Positions 7,773 to 16,723 of a stretch of DNA of 64,000 nucleotides are shown here, piece by piece. Position numbers and translations under genes: made by a program. The number at the start of each line of letters is the position of its first letter. The stretch's first letter is position 1. The DNA comes from Saccharopolyspora endophytica. Lineage in GTDB: Bacteria; Actinomycetota; Actinomycetes; Mycobacteriales; Pseudonocardiaceae. The stretch spans positions 434,001 to 498,000 of the forward strand of contig NZ_JAGPXE010000001.1 in assembly GCF_018070075.1 (NCBI RefSeq), read 5' to 3'. A model generated the notes under the pieces. The model worked only from the letters and a program-made list of their open reading frames with translations, did not search any database and had not been told where the DNA came from.

Positions 7773-8651
7773 TCAGAAGACGACGGTGCGCTTGCCGTGG
7801 ACGAGGACCCGGTCCTCCACGTGCGCGCGCAGACCGCGGGCCAGGACCATCTTCTCGATGTCGCGGCCCTGGCGGACCATGTCGGTGACGTCGTCGGTGT
7901 GGTCGATGCGGATCACGCCCTGCTCGATGATCGGGCCCGCGTCGAGCTCCGCCGTCACGTAGTGGCAGGTCGCGCCGATCAGCTTCACACCGCGCTCGTA
8001 GGCCTGGTGGTACGGCCGGGCACCTGCGAACGACGGCAGGAAGCTGTGGTGGATGTTGATGGCCTTGCCCGCCCACCGGTCGCACAGCTCCGGAGGCAGC
8101 ACCTGCATGAATCGCGCCAGCACGATCGCGTGCGGGTCGTGCTCCTCCGCCAGCGCCCTGACCTGCTCGAACGCGGCGGCCTTGGACTCGGGGTCCTTGC
8201 TGAAGGGCACGTGGTGGAACGGGATGCCGTGCGCCTCGGTGATCGGTCCGAGCTCCGGGTGGTTGCCGATCACCGCGCACAGCTCGACGTCCAGCTCCCC
8301 GGACCCGACGCGGCCCAGCAGGTCGTGCAGGCAGTGCGCCTCCTTGGACACCAGCACGACGACCCGGCGCCGCTCACCGGTGTCCCAGACCCGCCACTCC
8401 GCGCGGTCGCTGAGCTCCTCCGCGACGGCCGCGAAGCGTTCGCGCAGCTCGTCGATGCCGAAGGGCAGCGAGTCCGCGCGCACCTCCTGCCGGGTGAAGA
8501 ACCAGCCGGTCGCGGTGTCGGTGTGGTGACCGGCCTCGACGATCCAGCCGCCGAACTCGGCCAGGAATCCGGAGACCCGGGCGACGATCCCGGTGCGGTC
8601 GGGGCAGCCGAGGCTGATGACGAAGCGGCGTTCGGAAGAGCTCACGACCAT
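7773..8651 (-). CDS. purU: Formyltetrahydrofolate deformylase
   Basis: 292 aa. PurU hydrolyses 10-formyl-THF to formate and THF, balancing the one-carbon pool and supplying formate for purine synthesis. An N-terminal ACT domain (about 9-90, FVISLGCPDRTGIVARVSGF) precedes a PurN-like formyl transferase domain with the catalytic Asn199/His201 in AINIHHSFLPSF and Asp237 in AELDAGPIIEQ. Length is normal. ATG 8651; the following GTG codon is a less likely start. Ordinary housekeeping gene reading away from the YbaK gene. Confidence 0.92.
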   Translation of the reverse strand: MVVSSSERRFVISLGCPDRTGIVARVSGFLAEFGGWIVEAGHHTDTATGWFFTRQEVRADSLPFGIDELRERFAAVAEELSDRAEWRVWDTGERRRVVVLVSKEAHCLHDLLGRVGSGELDVELCAVIGNHPELGPITEAHGIPFHHVPFSKDPESKAAAFEQVRALAEEHDPHAIVLARFMQVLPPELCDRWAGKAINIHHSFLPSFAGARPYHQAYERGVKLIGATCHYVTAELDAGPIIEQGVIRIDHTDDVTDMVRQGRDIEKMVLARGLRAHVEDRVLVHGKRTVVF

Positions 8652-8677
8652 GATTGTCGCAGGTGGGATGGGTTACA

Positions 8678-9403
8678 TCAGCGTCCGGCCGCCACTGCGG
8701 CGAGTGCTGCGTCGCCGGTGACCAGCGCCGAACTCGGACGTCCCCACACCCGGCGGTAGAGGGCGTCTGCGGTGCCCGCCGCGGTCGCGTCGGTTTCCAG
8801 CCCGGCGTCCGACGGAGCGCCCGTCGTGGGCGGTTCGCCCGGCCGGTAGGTCACCAGCCAGGCCCGACCGGCGTCGGCCGCGTGGTAGAGCACGGTGCCG
8901 CGGTGCTCGCGGGTCGTCCAGTCGCCCAGCGGCAGCAGCTTCGTCAGCATCTCGTCGATGCCGTCGGCCGCCAGCTCGGGGTCGAAGACCAGGTCGCCGC
9001 CCTGGCCGAGGACGAGTTCGACGTCGAGCCGGTGGATCGCGGTCTCGTGCGCGACCCGGCGCGCCCACCCGGCCGGGGTCCCGCCGGCGAAGATCGCGTA
9101 CACCGGGAGGTCGGGGTCCACCGTGGACAGCCGAGTGCGCAGGTCGGTGCGGAGTTCGTCCCACCAGGACAGCGCGGCGTCGAAATCCGCCGGCGCTTCG
9201 GGTGCGTGCGGTCTGCTGCCGCCGCGTTCGAGCTTCAGCGACTCCCGGGCCCGCCAGTAGGCCTGCGCGACGTGCCCGGTCAGCTGCCGGACGTCCCAGC
9301 CCGGGCAGGTGGGCACGGTGGCGTCCGGGCCGGCCTTGAGCACCGCGCGGCGGAACGCCTCCGCCTGCTCGTGGAACGCATCGAGGTGGAAGTCGAGATC
9401 CAT
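8678..9403 (-). CDS. Mycothiol-type DinB / maleylpyruvate isomerase family protein
   Basis: A 241-aa member of the MDMPI_N (TIGR03083-type) family: CPGWDVRQLTGHVAQAYWRA at about 33-52 and RRVAHETAIHRLDVE near the middle, giving the His/Glu/His metal site of the DinB-like four-helix fold. Relatives include mycothiol-dependent maleylpyruvate isomerase and other mycothiol S-transferases; the real substrate is unknown. Its presence fits a mycothiol-making cell (mshA is in this window). ATG 9403; the gene ends 26 nt before the purU start on the same strand, so the two are likely co-transcribed. Confidence 0.8.
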   Translation of the reverse strand: MDLDFHLDAFHEQAEAFRRAVLKAGPDATVPTCPGWDVRQLTGHVAQAYWRARESLKLERGGSRPHAPEAPADFDAALSWWDELRTDLRTRLSTVDPDLPVYAIFAGGTPAGWARRVAHETAIHRLDVELVLGQGGDLVFDPELAADGIDEMLTKLLPLGDWTTREHRGTVLYHAADAGRAWLVTYRPGEPPTTGAPSDAGLETDATAAGTADALYRRVWGRPSSALVTGDAALAAVAAGR

Positions 9404-9446
9404 GCCCCCATTAAAGGTGCTGAGCCCGCGGTGCGAAACGGAAATC

Positions 9447-10154
9447 TCACACCTGCGGGGCGACCGCCGTCCAGGGGACGGTGAGCTCGCCGAGGCGCCA
9501 GCGGGGGTGCCGGTCGAGGACCGGCCACCGCTCGGCGAACAAGCGCGCCGCGTGCGCCCAGCGGGCTCGGGGACCGAAGGTGGCGTGCGGCGCGGCCTTC
9601 GCCCAGCAGACGTCGAGGTCGCTGAGCAGCTCGTGGACCCGTTCGCCGGGGACGTTGCGGTGGATCAGCGTCTTGGGCAGGCGTTCGGCCAGGTCGGAGG
9701 GCTTGTCGATGTCGGAGGGCAGGCAGGCCAGGGTGAGCGTGCGGGGCCCTTCCCGGGTGAGGGTCACCCAGCAGCAGCGGCGGCCGATCTCGTCGCAGGT
9801 GCCTTCGACGAGCAGTCCGCCCGGTGCCAGCCGGGAGCACACCTCGTCCCAGGCCTTCCACGCCTCGGGCTCCGTGTACTGGCGCAGCACGTTGAGCGCG
9901 CGGATCAGCGCGGGCCCGGGGAAGTCTCGGATCCCCGCCGCGAGCCCGGCGAGCTCGAAGCCGCCGCGCCGGAACTCCAGCCGGGGCGGGTCGGCCACGG
10001 CCTTGCCCGCTGCCACCCGATCGGGGTCGATCTCCAGGCCGACGACCCGCAACTGCGGGTGCAGCCCGGACAACCGCTGCGCGAGTTCGACGGTCGTCGT
10101 CGGGGTGGCGCCGTAGCCGAGGTCGATGACGACCGGCTCGACGGCGTCGCGCAC
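9447..10154 (-). CDS. Class I SAM-dependent methyltransferase, N-terminus split off by frameshift
   Basis: 235 residues from a GTG at 10154. The start lies right at motif I (VVIDLGYGATPTTTVELAQR, SAM-binding GxGxxP-like), with the acidic end of beta-2 in VVGLEIDPDR and later strands ALIRALNVLRQY and LAPGGLLVEGTCDE. Enzymes of this actinobacterial family normally have about 45 more residues, and these are found just upstream in another frame (10155-10296). Either the gene carries a 1-base frameshift or the assembly has an error. Deleting one G from the GGGG run at 10169-10172 (plus strand) joins the two parts. Methylation substrate unknown. Confidence 0.7.
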   Translation of the reverse strand: MRDAVEPVVIDLGYGATPTTTVELAQRLSGLHPQLRVVGLEIDPDRVAAGKAVADPPRLEFRRGGFELAGLAAGIRDFPGPALIRALNVLRQYTEPEAWKAWDEVCSRLAPGGLLVEGTCDEIGRRCCWVTLTREGPRTLTLACLPSDIDKPSDLAERLPKTLIHRNVPGERVHELLSDLDVCWAKAAPHATFGPRARWAHAARLFAERWPVLDRHPRWRLGELTVPWTAVAPQV

Positions 10155-10296
10155 CGCGCGCCACCCACGGGGTGCCTGCGATCCAGCGGTCGATGCGGCG
10201 CAGCCGGTTCGGGTTGGTCGTGCCGCGCGTCGGCACGCCCATCGCGCGGGCGCGGCCTGCGGCGAGCCGCGGATTGCGCTTCTTCGGGACGTTCAT
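10155..10296 (-). other. Out-of-frame N-terminal fragment of the methyltransferase
   Basis: From ATG 10296 (minus strand) the peptide starts MNVPKKRNPRLAAGRARAMG and continues with RGTTNPNRLRRIDRWIAGT, the usual N-terminus of this methyltransferase family, then runs into a meaningless Arg-rich frame. Removing one base near 10169-10172 gives RWIAGTRGWRAVRDAVEPVV in frame with the downstream enzyme. Confidence 0.65.
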
Positions 10297-10375
10297 CGCG
10301 GGAGCGGCGGAGCTTCGAGGTGAGAGCCCGAGCGGGTGTCCCCCACCGCCGCGCGGCGGGACGTCGAAGCGCTCA

Positions 10376-10894
10376 TCAGCCGTGCTGGACCAGCCAGGCG
10401 GCGGTGAAGTTGTCCTCGTCGACCAGCATCTTCTGCACCTGGTCGACGACGAGGTCCTCGAGCTTGCCGGAGACGAACGGGACGGTGACCTTGACCGAGC
10501 CCTCCACGACGAGTTCGCTGACCGCGGTGCCGGTCGGCGCCACGATGTCGCGCAACCACATCGAGCCGGTGATCGCGCACGGCGCTCCGGCGATCTCCGC
10601 GGCGATCTCGCCCGTGTAGTGGCCGTCCTCCTCGCGCCGCCAGGACTCGCTGCGATCGATGAGCAGGTCACCGCCGACGACCGTGCGGGCCAGCGACGGC
10701 AGCTTGTCGACGGGGACGCCCTGGCGGGTCTGGAAGCGCGCGCCCTCCTCGGTGCCCACGTGCTGCACGAGTGTCGCGGTGGAGCCGCCGAGCTCCTCCA
10801 ACCGGGCTGCGAGGTAATCGGAATCGATCAGCGCCCGGTACACCTCGACGGCGGACCGTTCGGAGGTGCTGCGGTGCTCGATGCGGCGTGCCAT
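10376..10894 (-). CDS. DUF2505 family (START-like) protein (Rv0481c-like)
   Basis: 172 aa. Starts MARRIEHRSTSERSAVEVYR and has the alternating strand pattern of SRPBCC/START-like DUF2505 proteins (GGDLLIDRSESWRREEDGHY, GSMWLRDIVAPTGTAVSEL, VEGSVKVTVPFVSGKLEDLV). Function unknown; the fold binds hydrophobic ligands. It is divergent from murB with a 37-nt gap, the same arrangement as Rv0481c-murB in M. tuberculosis. ATG 10894 is the only sensible start given the murB start. Confidence 0.85.
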   Translation of the reverse strand: MARRIEHRSTSERSAVEVYRALIDSDYLAARLEELGGSTATLVQHVGTEEGARFQTRQGVPVDKLPSLARTVVGGDLLIDRSESWRREEDGHYTGEIAAEIAGAPCAITGSMWLRDIVAPTGTAVSELVVEGSVKVTVPFVSGKLEDLVVDQVQKMLVDEDNFTAAWLVQHG

Positions 10895-10931
10895 GCAGCG
10901 GAGGTTACCTTTGGCAATCGTGAGTGCCTCT

Positions 10932-12044
10932 ATGTCCGGTGCCGAAGAAGTGCGCGAGAACACTGCCCTGCCTGGTGAGCGGCCGGGCGGTGGGTCGCCG
11001 CTGGCCGAGTTCACCACCCTGCGACTCGGTGGCCCCGCGACCGGTCTGGTGGTCGCCACCAGCGACGACGCGCTGATCGACGCGGTCCGCGCGGCCGACG
11101 CGAACGGCCACCGGCTGCTGGTGCTCGGCGGCGGGTCGAACCTGGTCGTCGCCGATGAGGGCTTCGACGGACACGCCGTGCGCATCGCCACCAAGGGCCG
11201 CGAGTACGACAACGTCGGCGACGGGATCGTCCAGCTCACCGCGGAGGCGGGCGAGGACTGGGACGACGTGGTCGCCGACTCGGTCGAGCAGGGCTTGGGC
11301 GGGCTGGAGTGCCTCTCCGGCATCCCGGGCCTGGCCGGGGCGACCCCGGTGCAGAACGTCGGCGCCTACGGCGTGGAGGTCTCCGAGCTGCTGGTCTCGG
11401 TGGACCTGCTGGACCGGGCGACCGGGCGGGTGCGCACCGTGCGGGCCGCGGACCTGGGGCTGACCTACCGCAACAGCGTGCTCAAGCACAGCGACGCCGC
11501 GGTGGTGCTGCGCGCCCGCTTCCAGCTGCACGACAGCGGGCTGTCGGCGCCGATCCGCTACGCCGAGCTCGCCCGCACCCTGGGCGTCGAGCCCGGTGAG
11601 CGGGTCGACGCGGCGAAGGCGCGGCAGGCGGTGCTGGAACTGCGGCGCGGCAAGGGGATGGTGCTCGACCCCGCCGACCACGACACCTGGAGCGCGGGTT
11701 CGTTCTTCACCAACCCGATCATCGCCGAGGCCGAGCTGCCGGACGTGATCGCGCGCATCGCCGCGCAGGTCGGCGCGGACCAGCGGATCCCGCAGTACCC
11801 GGCGGCGGGCGGCGGGAAGCTGTCGGCGGCCTGGCTGATCGAGCGCGCGGGCTTCGCCAAGGGCCACAGCGGTCCGGGCGGGCGCGTCGCGCTGTCCTCC
11901 AAGCACACGCTGGCGCTGACCAACCGGGGCGGTGCCACCACCGCTGATCTGCTGGAACTCGCCCGCGAGGTCCGCGACGGCGTGCGTTCGGCGTTCGGCG
12001 TCACCCTCGTTCCCGAGCCGGTCATGGTCGACTGCGAGGTCTGA
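10932..12044 (+). CDS. murB: UDP-N-acetylmuramate dehydrogenase
   Basis: About 370 aa. MurB reduces UDP-GlcNAc-enolpyruvate to UDP-MurNAc with NADPH in the cytoplasm, the second committed step of peptidoglycan precursor synthesis. FAD-binding features include RLLVLGGGSNLVV (GGGSN 66-70) and GLECLSGIPGLAGATPVQNV. The proton-donor Ser lies in YRNSVLKH, and the C-terminus has GGGKLSAAWLIERAGFAKG. ATG 10932 is chosen; GTG 10920 is an in-frame alternative. Neither has a strong Shine-Dalgarno. Divergent from the DUF2505 gene. Confidence 0.93.
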   Translation: MSGAEEVRENTALPGERPGGGSPLAEFTTLRLGGPATGLVVATSDDALIDAVRAADANGHRLLVLGGGSNLVVADEGFDGHAVRIATKGREYDNVGDGIVQLTAEAGEDWDDVVADSVEQGLGGLECLSGIPGLAGATPVQNVGAYGVEVSELLVSVDLLDRATGRVRTVRAADLGLTYRNSVLKHSDAAVVLRARFQLHDSGLSAPIRYAELARTLGVEPGERVDAAKARQAVLELRRGKGMVLDPADHDTWSAGSFFTNPIIAEAELPDVIARIAAQVGADQRIPQYPAAGGGKLSAAWLIERAGFAKGHSGPGGRVALSSKHTLALTNRGGATTADLLELAREVRDGVRSAFGVTLVPEPVMVDCEV

Positions 12045-12121
12045 CTAGCGGCCGTAAGGGTGACGCTTAGTGACTGATCGATAACCCTGAGTGTTAAATG
12101 GTGTGGGTGGAGGGGGCCACC

Positions 12122-13129
12122 ATGTTGAGCATCAGGGAACTTCGGGATCGGGCGGTGATCCGCCCGATCAAGCGCGCGGTCGAGGATCAGCTGCTCGATC
12201 TGCCCGGCGTGACGGGCGTGGACATCGGCAGCCGGACGCGCGCGGGCACCCGCCTCCGGGAGCAGGTCATCGTCGTGTCGGTCGCGGGCAAGCGGCCGCG
12301 GGAAGCCCTCGGGCGCGACGACTGCGTGCCCGAGGAGGTCTTCGGCATCCCCACCGACGTCGTCGAGGAGCAGCCGCTCCTGCAGCACATCCACCGCGCG
12401 TGCGGCGAACCGCTGCGGTGGCCCACCCGGACCATCGGCTCCGACGGCGGCAGCGCGGGATGCCCGACTCGGGCGGTGCGCGGCGGCAGCGGTCTGGCGC
12501 CCTGCCGTGCGGTCCGGCTGGAGTCCGGCGAGTACCGCCGCGTCGGCACCCTCGGGGTGCTCGTGACCAGCGATTCCGCCGAGCCGATGGGGTTGACGAC
12601 CTTCGACGTCGGCTGTCTGGACGACGCCTGGTCGGTGGGTGACCGGATGGCCGACGCCGACAGCGGGAGGGTGCACGCCGAGCTCGCGCGGGCGGCGCTG
12701 TCCGGTCGGGTCGATGCGGCGGCGGTCAGCCTCGTCCCGGGTCTGGCGGCGTCGCCCGAGGTCGGCGGGCTGGGGCCGGTGACCGGCCGCGCTCGCGCGT
12801 ACCCGGGCGAGCTGGTCCGCAAGCACGGTTTCGGCACCGGTCTCACCGACGGTTTCGTGACCTCGATCGACGCCACCATCCGCGTGGATCACGGCGAGGC
12901 GCTGGGAGTGCGGGTGCTGCGCGAGCAGATCCGCATCGCCACCGACCGGCCGCGCTTCTGCGGTCCCGGTGACGCGGGCGCGGCGGTCCTCGACCCGGGC
13001 GGCCGGCTGGTGGGTCTGCACGTCGCGGGTGCTTCCGGTGGCGCGATCGGTTACGCGACGCCCATCGGTGACGTTCTCGCCGAACTCGACGTCCGGCTCA
13101 ATCCGCAATCGCAGCCGCTCGGCGTGTGA
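12122..13129 (+). CDS. Trypsin-fold (Nal1/S1-like) protein without catalytic Ser
   Basis: 335 aa from ATG 12122, with GTGGAGGGGG 6 nt upstream. The layout resembles bacterial trypsin-like/Nal1-type proteins: a leader with GVTGVDIGSRTR, VGTLGVLVTSD leading into the usual His strand, and a C-terminal FCGPGDAGAAVLDPGGRLVG followed by VAGASGGAIGYATPIGDVL. At the position of the GDSGG motif the sequence reads GDAGA (283-287), so the nucleophile is Ala285. The His position (LTTFDVG instead of an LTxxH-type motif) is also altered. Probably a non-catalytic protease-fold protein. It has no signal peptide. Fold assignment is by motif only. Confidence 0.55.
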   Translation: MLSIRELRDRAVIRPIKRAVEDQLLDLPGVTGVDIGSRTRAGTRLREQVIVVSVAGKRPREALGRDDCVPEEVFGIPTDVVEEQPLLQHIHRACGEPLRWPTRTIGSDGGSAGCPTRAVRGGSGLAPCRAVRLESGEYRRVGTLGVLVTSDSAEPMGLTTFDVGCLDDAWSVGDRMADADSGRVHAELARAALSGRVDAAAVSLVPGLAASPEVGGLGPVTGRARAYPGELVRKHGFGTGLTDGFVTSIDATIRVDHGEALGVRVLREQIRIATDRPRFCGPGDAGAAVLDPGGRLVGLHVAGASGGAIGYATPIGDVLAELDVRLNPQSQPLGV

Positions 13130-13394
13130 GCGGTATTTCGCGCGAATTGTCTTCGCTTTTCCGGCTGAACGCCATTCGCGCGGAATGCGCGCATTTCGGG
13201 CCGGTTGACGTGCGGTTCAGCGTTTGTGATGCGATGCACAGCGAGGTTCGGACATCTTTTCGGCCCCTCGCACGTCTCTCTTGGTGGGGGCGAGGGAAAA
13301 CCGTCGGCTGAAGAAGAAGTGGGCCGGTTCCCGCTTTTTCGGCGATGCCCCTTTCGTCATGTTTTGACTCAATTTCAGAGAGGATTTCTTCAAA

Positions 13395-14543
13395 GTGAGT
13401 GGTGTGATGCGGCTGCCGTGGCGCGTGTTGTTGGGGGCGCTGGCGGCCGTCCTGCTGATCTCGGGCTGTTCCGCGCAACCGGGCCGGTCCGAACCCGCTC
13501 CGCCGGTCGCCGCGGTCCACTTCGAACCGGGTGCCGGTGCGGGTGAGGTCAGTCCGACCGCTCCGATCAAGGCCACGGTCGAGGAGGGCCGCTTCGAATC
13601 CGTCCAGCTGACCAACGCCGACGGCAAGGCCGTCGCCGGGCAGCTGTCCGCGGACGGCACGACGTGGCAGGCCTCCGAGGCGCTCGGCTACGGCAAGGAC
13701 TACACCTGGTCCGGGCAGGCCGTCGGCGCCGACGGGAAGAAGGCGCCGGTGCAGGGCTCGTTCCGTACCGTGCAGCCGAAGAAGACGGTCCGGGCGACGG
13801 TGAACCCGACCGACGACGCCCAGGTCGGCGTCGCGATGCCGATCAGCGTCAAGTTCGACGAGCCGGTCAAGGACAAGGCGTCGGCCGAGCGCGCGCTGAG
13901 CGTGCAGACCTCCACGCCGGTCGAGGGCTCATGGGCGTGGCTGTCGGACAAGCAGGTCGACTACCGGCCCAAGGAGTACTGGCCGGCCCACACCCACGTG
14001 ACCGTCAAGGCCGATCTCTACGGCGTGCCCTACGGCAACGGCGCCTACGGCCTGGCCGACCTGACCAGCGAGTTCGACATCGGCCGCGCGCAGATCGTCA
14101 AGGCCGCGGTGGGCACCCACCAGATGGTGGTGATGCGGGACGGGCAGCAGGTCGCCAGCTACCCGGCCAGCTTCGGCGAGGAGTACGACCCGGGGCGCAA
14201 CACCCCGAACGGCACCTACATCGTGATGCAGAAGAACCCGGTCGAGATCATGGACAACCCGCGCTACGGCTACCGCGACGTGCGCAAGACCTGGGCCGCT
14301 CGGTTCTCCAACCACGGCGAGTTCATCCACGAGAACCAGGAGAACGCCGCCGCGCTGGGCAAGGTGAACAACTCGCACGGCTGCATCAACCTCAGCGCCG
14401 CCGACGCCAAGGCCTACTACGACAGCGCCCTGCTGGGCGACCCCGTCGAGGTCACGGGCTCGGCCAGCGCGATGGAGCCCCGCTACGACGTCTACGACTG
14501 GATCCTCACCTGGGACCAGTGGAAGTCGAAGTCCGCTCTTTGA
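13395..14543 (+). CDS. L,D-transpeptidase lipoprotein (LprQ/Ldt-like)
   Basis: 382 aa. Lipoprotein signal peptide with lipobox LISGC (Cys25), two Ig-like domains (about 40-260: KATVEEGRFESVQLTNADGK, VRATVNPTDDAQVGVAMPIS), then a YkuD L,D-transpeptidase domain. The active site is NHGEFIHEN followed by SHGCINLS with catalytic Cys330. It makes 3-3 peptidoglycan cross-links outside the membrane. Same location as Rv0483 (lprQ) after murB. GTG 13395 with AGAGGA about 12 nt upstream; ATG 13407 would shorten the N-region by four residues. The 265-nt upstream gap is AT-richer and contains TTGACG and TTGACT hexamers but no convincing complete promoter. Confidence 0.9.
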   Translation: MSGVMRLPWRVLLGALAAVLLISGCSAQPGRSEPAPPVAAVHFEPGAGAGEVSPTAPIKATVEEGRFESVQLTNADGKAVAGQLSADGTTWQASEALGYGKDYTWSGQAVGADGKKAPVQGSFRTVQPKKTVRATVNPTDDAQVGVAMPISVKFDEPVKDKASAERALSVQTSTPVEGSWAWLSDKQVDYRPKEYWPAHTHVTVKADLYGVPYGNGAYGLADLTSEFDIGRAQIVKAAVGTHQMVVMRDGQQVASYPASFGEEYDPGRNTPNGTYIVMQKNPVEIMDNPRYGYRDVRKTWAARFSNHGEFIHENQENAAALGKVNNSHGCINLSAADAKAYYDSALLGDPVEVTGSASAMEPRYDVYDWILTWDQWKSKSAL

Positions 14544-14751
14544 TCGGGATGCGCTTCTTCTGCGCTGAAGGGCCGCTGTGATGGAAGCCACCGAGGGGCG
14601 GCGGAGTGGAGGGCTTCGCCGCCCCTTGGCGGTAGCGTCGAGCGTTGGCTCCGAGGTTTCGCCGGCTCGACGGGAATGTTTCCGCGGCGCGCGATGTCGG
14701 AGTTGATCAGCGTCCGAACGACTCGGGCGGACCGGCTTGCGAGGGCAGCAG

Positions 14752-16047
14752 ATGACTTCCAGGACATTACGCATGCGGCCTCGCCGCGCCGCCGTCTTCT
14801 CGTTGCACACCTCCCCGCTGGAGCAGCCCGGCACCGGTGACGCCGGCGGGATGAACGTCTACATCGCCCAGACCTCCCGCAGGTTGGCCGAGCTCGGCAC
14901 CGAGGTGGAGATCTTCACCCGCGCCACCTCCTCCGACGTCCCGCCGATCGCCGAACTGGCCCCCGGGGTGCTGGTCCGCAACGTGGTGGCGGGGCCGTTC
15001 GAGGGCCTGGACAAGAACGACCTCCCCTCGCAGCTGTGCGCGTTCGCCGCCGGCGCGCTGCGGGTGGAGGCCCGGCACGAACCCGGCTACTACGACCTCG
15101 TGCACTCGCACTACTGGCTGTCCGGGCAGGTCGGCTGGCTGGCGCGGGAGCGCTGGGGCGTGCCGCTGGTGCACACCGCGCACACCCTGGCGAAGGTCAA
15201 GAACGCCAACCTCGCCGAAGGGGATTCGCCGGAACCGCGGGTCCGCGTGCTGGGCGAGGAGCAGATCGTCGATCAGGCCGACATGCTGGTCGCCAACACC
15301 GAGTTCGAGGCCACCGATCTCGTCGACCGCTACGACGCCGATCCCGACGCGGTCGCGACCATCCCGCCGGGTGTGGACCTGGAGGTCTTCACGCCCGGCG
15401 ACGGTGCCGCGGCCCGCGAGCGGCTGGGTGTTCCGGCGGACGCGCTGGTGCTGGCGTTCATCGGCCGGATCCAGCCGCTGAAGGCCCCGGACGTGCTGCT
15501 GCGCGCGGCCGCCGAGCTGCTGGGCCGTCGTCCGGAGCTGCGCGAGCGGCTGGTCGTGCTGGTCGTGGGCGGACCGTCCGGCAGCGGCTTGGAGCGACCC
15601 CGGGCGTTGCAGCAGCTGGCGGTGGACCTGGGCATCGACGACGTGGTGCGCTTCCTCCCGCCGCGCGGCGGCGCGGAGCTCGCGCAGGTCTACCGGGCCG
15701 CCGACGTGGTGGCGGTGCCCAGCCACAACGAGTCGTTCGGCCTGGTCGCGCTGGAGGCGCAGGCGTGCGGCACCCCGGTCGTGGCGGCGGCTGTCGGCGG
15801 TCTGCCGGTCGCGGTCCGCGACGGTGTTTCGGGACTGCTGGTCGACGGGCACCGCACCGGGCAGTGGGCCGACGCGCTCGGTTCGGTCGTGCTGGACCGC
15901 GGGTTGCGGGAGCGGTTGGCGAGCAACGCGCGCGAGCACGCGACCACGTTCTCCTGGACGCGCACGACCGAGTCGCTGCTCGACGCCTACGCGCAGGCCA
16001 AACTGGCCTTCCACCGGAGTCTGCGGATCGAGGAGGTGACGGCGTGA
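14752..16047 (+). CDS. mshA: D-inositol-3-phosphate glycosyltransferase (mycothiol biosynthesis)
   Basis: 431 aa GT-B glycosyltransferase (GT4). MshA transfers GlcNAc from UDP-GlcNAc to 1L-inositol-1-phosphate, the first step of mycothiol synthesis. Features: [20 protein letters not shown] at 19-38, [43 protein letters not shown], and the nucleotide-sugar site [19 protein letters not shown] with the catalytic EX7E pair. ATG 14752 is preceded by GCGAGGG; TTG 14737 is a poorer alternative. The last four bases overlap the next gene (GTGA). Confidence 0.93.
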   Translation: MTSRTLRMRPRRAAVFSLHTSPLEQPGTGDAGGMNVYIAQTSRRLAELGTEVEIFTRATSSDVPPIAELAPGVLVRNVVAGPFEGLDKNDLPSQLCAFAAGALRVEARHEPGYYDLVHSHYWLSGQVGWLARERWGVPLVHTAHTLAKVKNANLAEGDSPEPRVRVLGEEQIVDQADMLVANTEFEATDLVDRYDADPDAVATIPPGVDLEVFTPGDGAAARERLGVPADALVLAFIGRIQPLKAPDVLLRAAAELLGRRPELRERLVVLVVGGPSGSGLERPRALQQLAVDLGIDDVVRFLPPRGGAELAQVYRAADVVAVPSHNESFGLVALEAQACGTPVVAAAVGGLPVAVRDGVSGLLVDGHRTGQWADALGSVVLDRGLRERLASNAREHATTFSWTRTTESLLDAYAQAKLAFHRSLRIEEVTA

Positions 16048-16526
16048 GCCCCGAGCAGGTCATCACGTCCACGCTGGAGGCCAACGAGCTCGGCTACCAG
16101 GACAAGGGCGGCGGCCGGTTCTTCGTGACGCTGCCCGGCACCAAGAAGCTGCAGACCAACTGCTGGCTCATCGTCGCCGAGCACGCCCTGCTCATCGAGG
16201 CGTTCGTCTGCAGGCAGCCGGACGAGGCGCACGAGGACGTCTACCGCTACCTGCTGCGCCGCAACGCCAAGCTCTACGGCGTTCACTACACGATCGACAA
16301 ATCCGGCGACATCTACCTGGTGGGCCGGATCGGTCTCCACGCGGTCGCCGAGGAAGAGCTCGACAGGATCCTCGGCCAGGTCCTGGAAGCGGCTGACGGC
16401 GATTTCAACACCCTCCTGGAACTCGGCTTCGCCACGGCCATCCGCAGGGAGTGGGCCTGGCGCGAGTCCCGAGGAGAATCCCTCGCCAACCTCCAACCCT
16501 TCAAACAACTGGTGCAAGAAGACTGA
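16044..16526 (+). CDS. YbjN domain protein (Rv0487-like)
   Basis: 160 aa of the YbjN/type III chaperone-like fold: [60 protein letters not shown]. Such proteins are thought to assist or regulate partner proteins; the partner is unknown. GTG 16044 overlaps the mshA stop (GTGA) with GGAGGTGA just upstream, so the two are translationally coupled, as in the Rv0486-Rv0487 pair. An intergenic stem-loop repeat begins about 10 nt after the stop. Confidence 0.85.
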   Translation: MSPEQVITSTLEANELGYQDKGGGRFFVTLPGTKKLQTNCWLIVAEHALLIEAFVCRQPDEAHEDVYRYLLRRNAKLYGVHYTIDKSGDIYLVGRIGLHAVAEEELDRILGQVLEAADGDFNTLLELGFATAIRREWAWRESRGESLANLQPFKQLVQED

Positions 16527-16535
16527 GGCGGAAGC

Positions 16536-16723
16536 ACCCAACCACCGTCAGGCAAGCGGCGAAGCCGCTTTCTCTTTCACCACCTGAGCAGCTCGCACCG
16601 CCGCGGGTTCTGAGCGGCGTCGTGGCGAGCACGCCGCGACGCCGTGTATTGGCATACATCAGGAGTGGCGCGTGGAGTCCACGGCGCCGCTCAGGTTCCG
16701 CTACTCGCACCGCTGAGCAACCC
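16536..16723 (+). repeat. Intergenic stem-loop repeat, copy A
   Basis: Order in the plus orientation: a CCGTCAGGCA leader, a 7-bp hairpin AAGCGGC-GAA-GCCGCTT (16554-16570) followed by TCTC, the block GCACCGCCGCGGGTTC (16595-16610), then a long stem and a tail ending CGCACCGCTGAGCAACC. Long-stem left arm is CTGAGCGGCGTCGTGG (16610-16625), right arm CCACGGCGCCGCTCAG (16679-16694); the only mismatch is a U-G wobble in the plus-strand RNA. The loop holds a conserved GTAT..ATAC pair. Located directly downstream of the YbjN gene. Confidence 0.85.
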
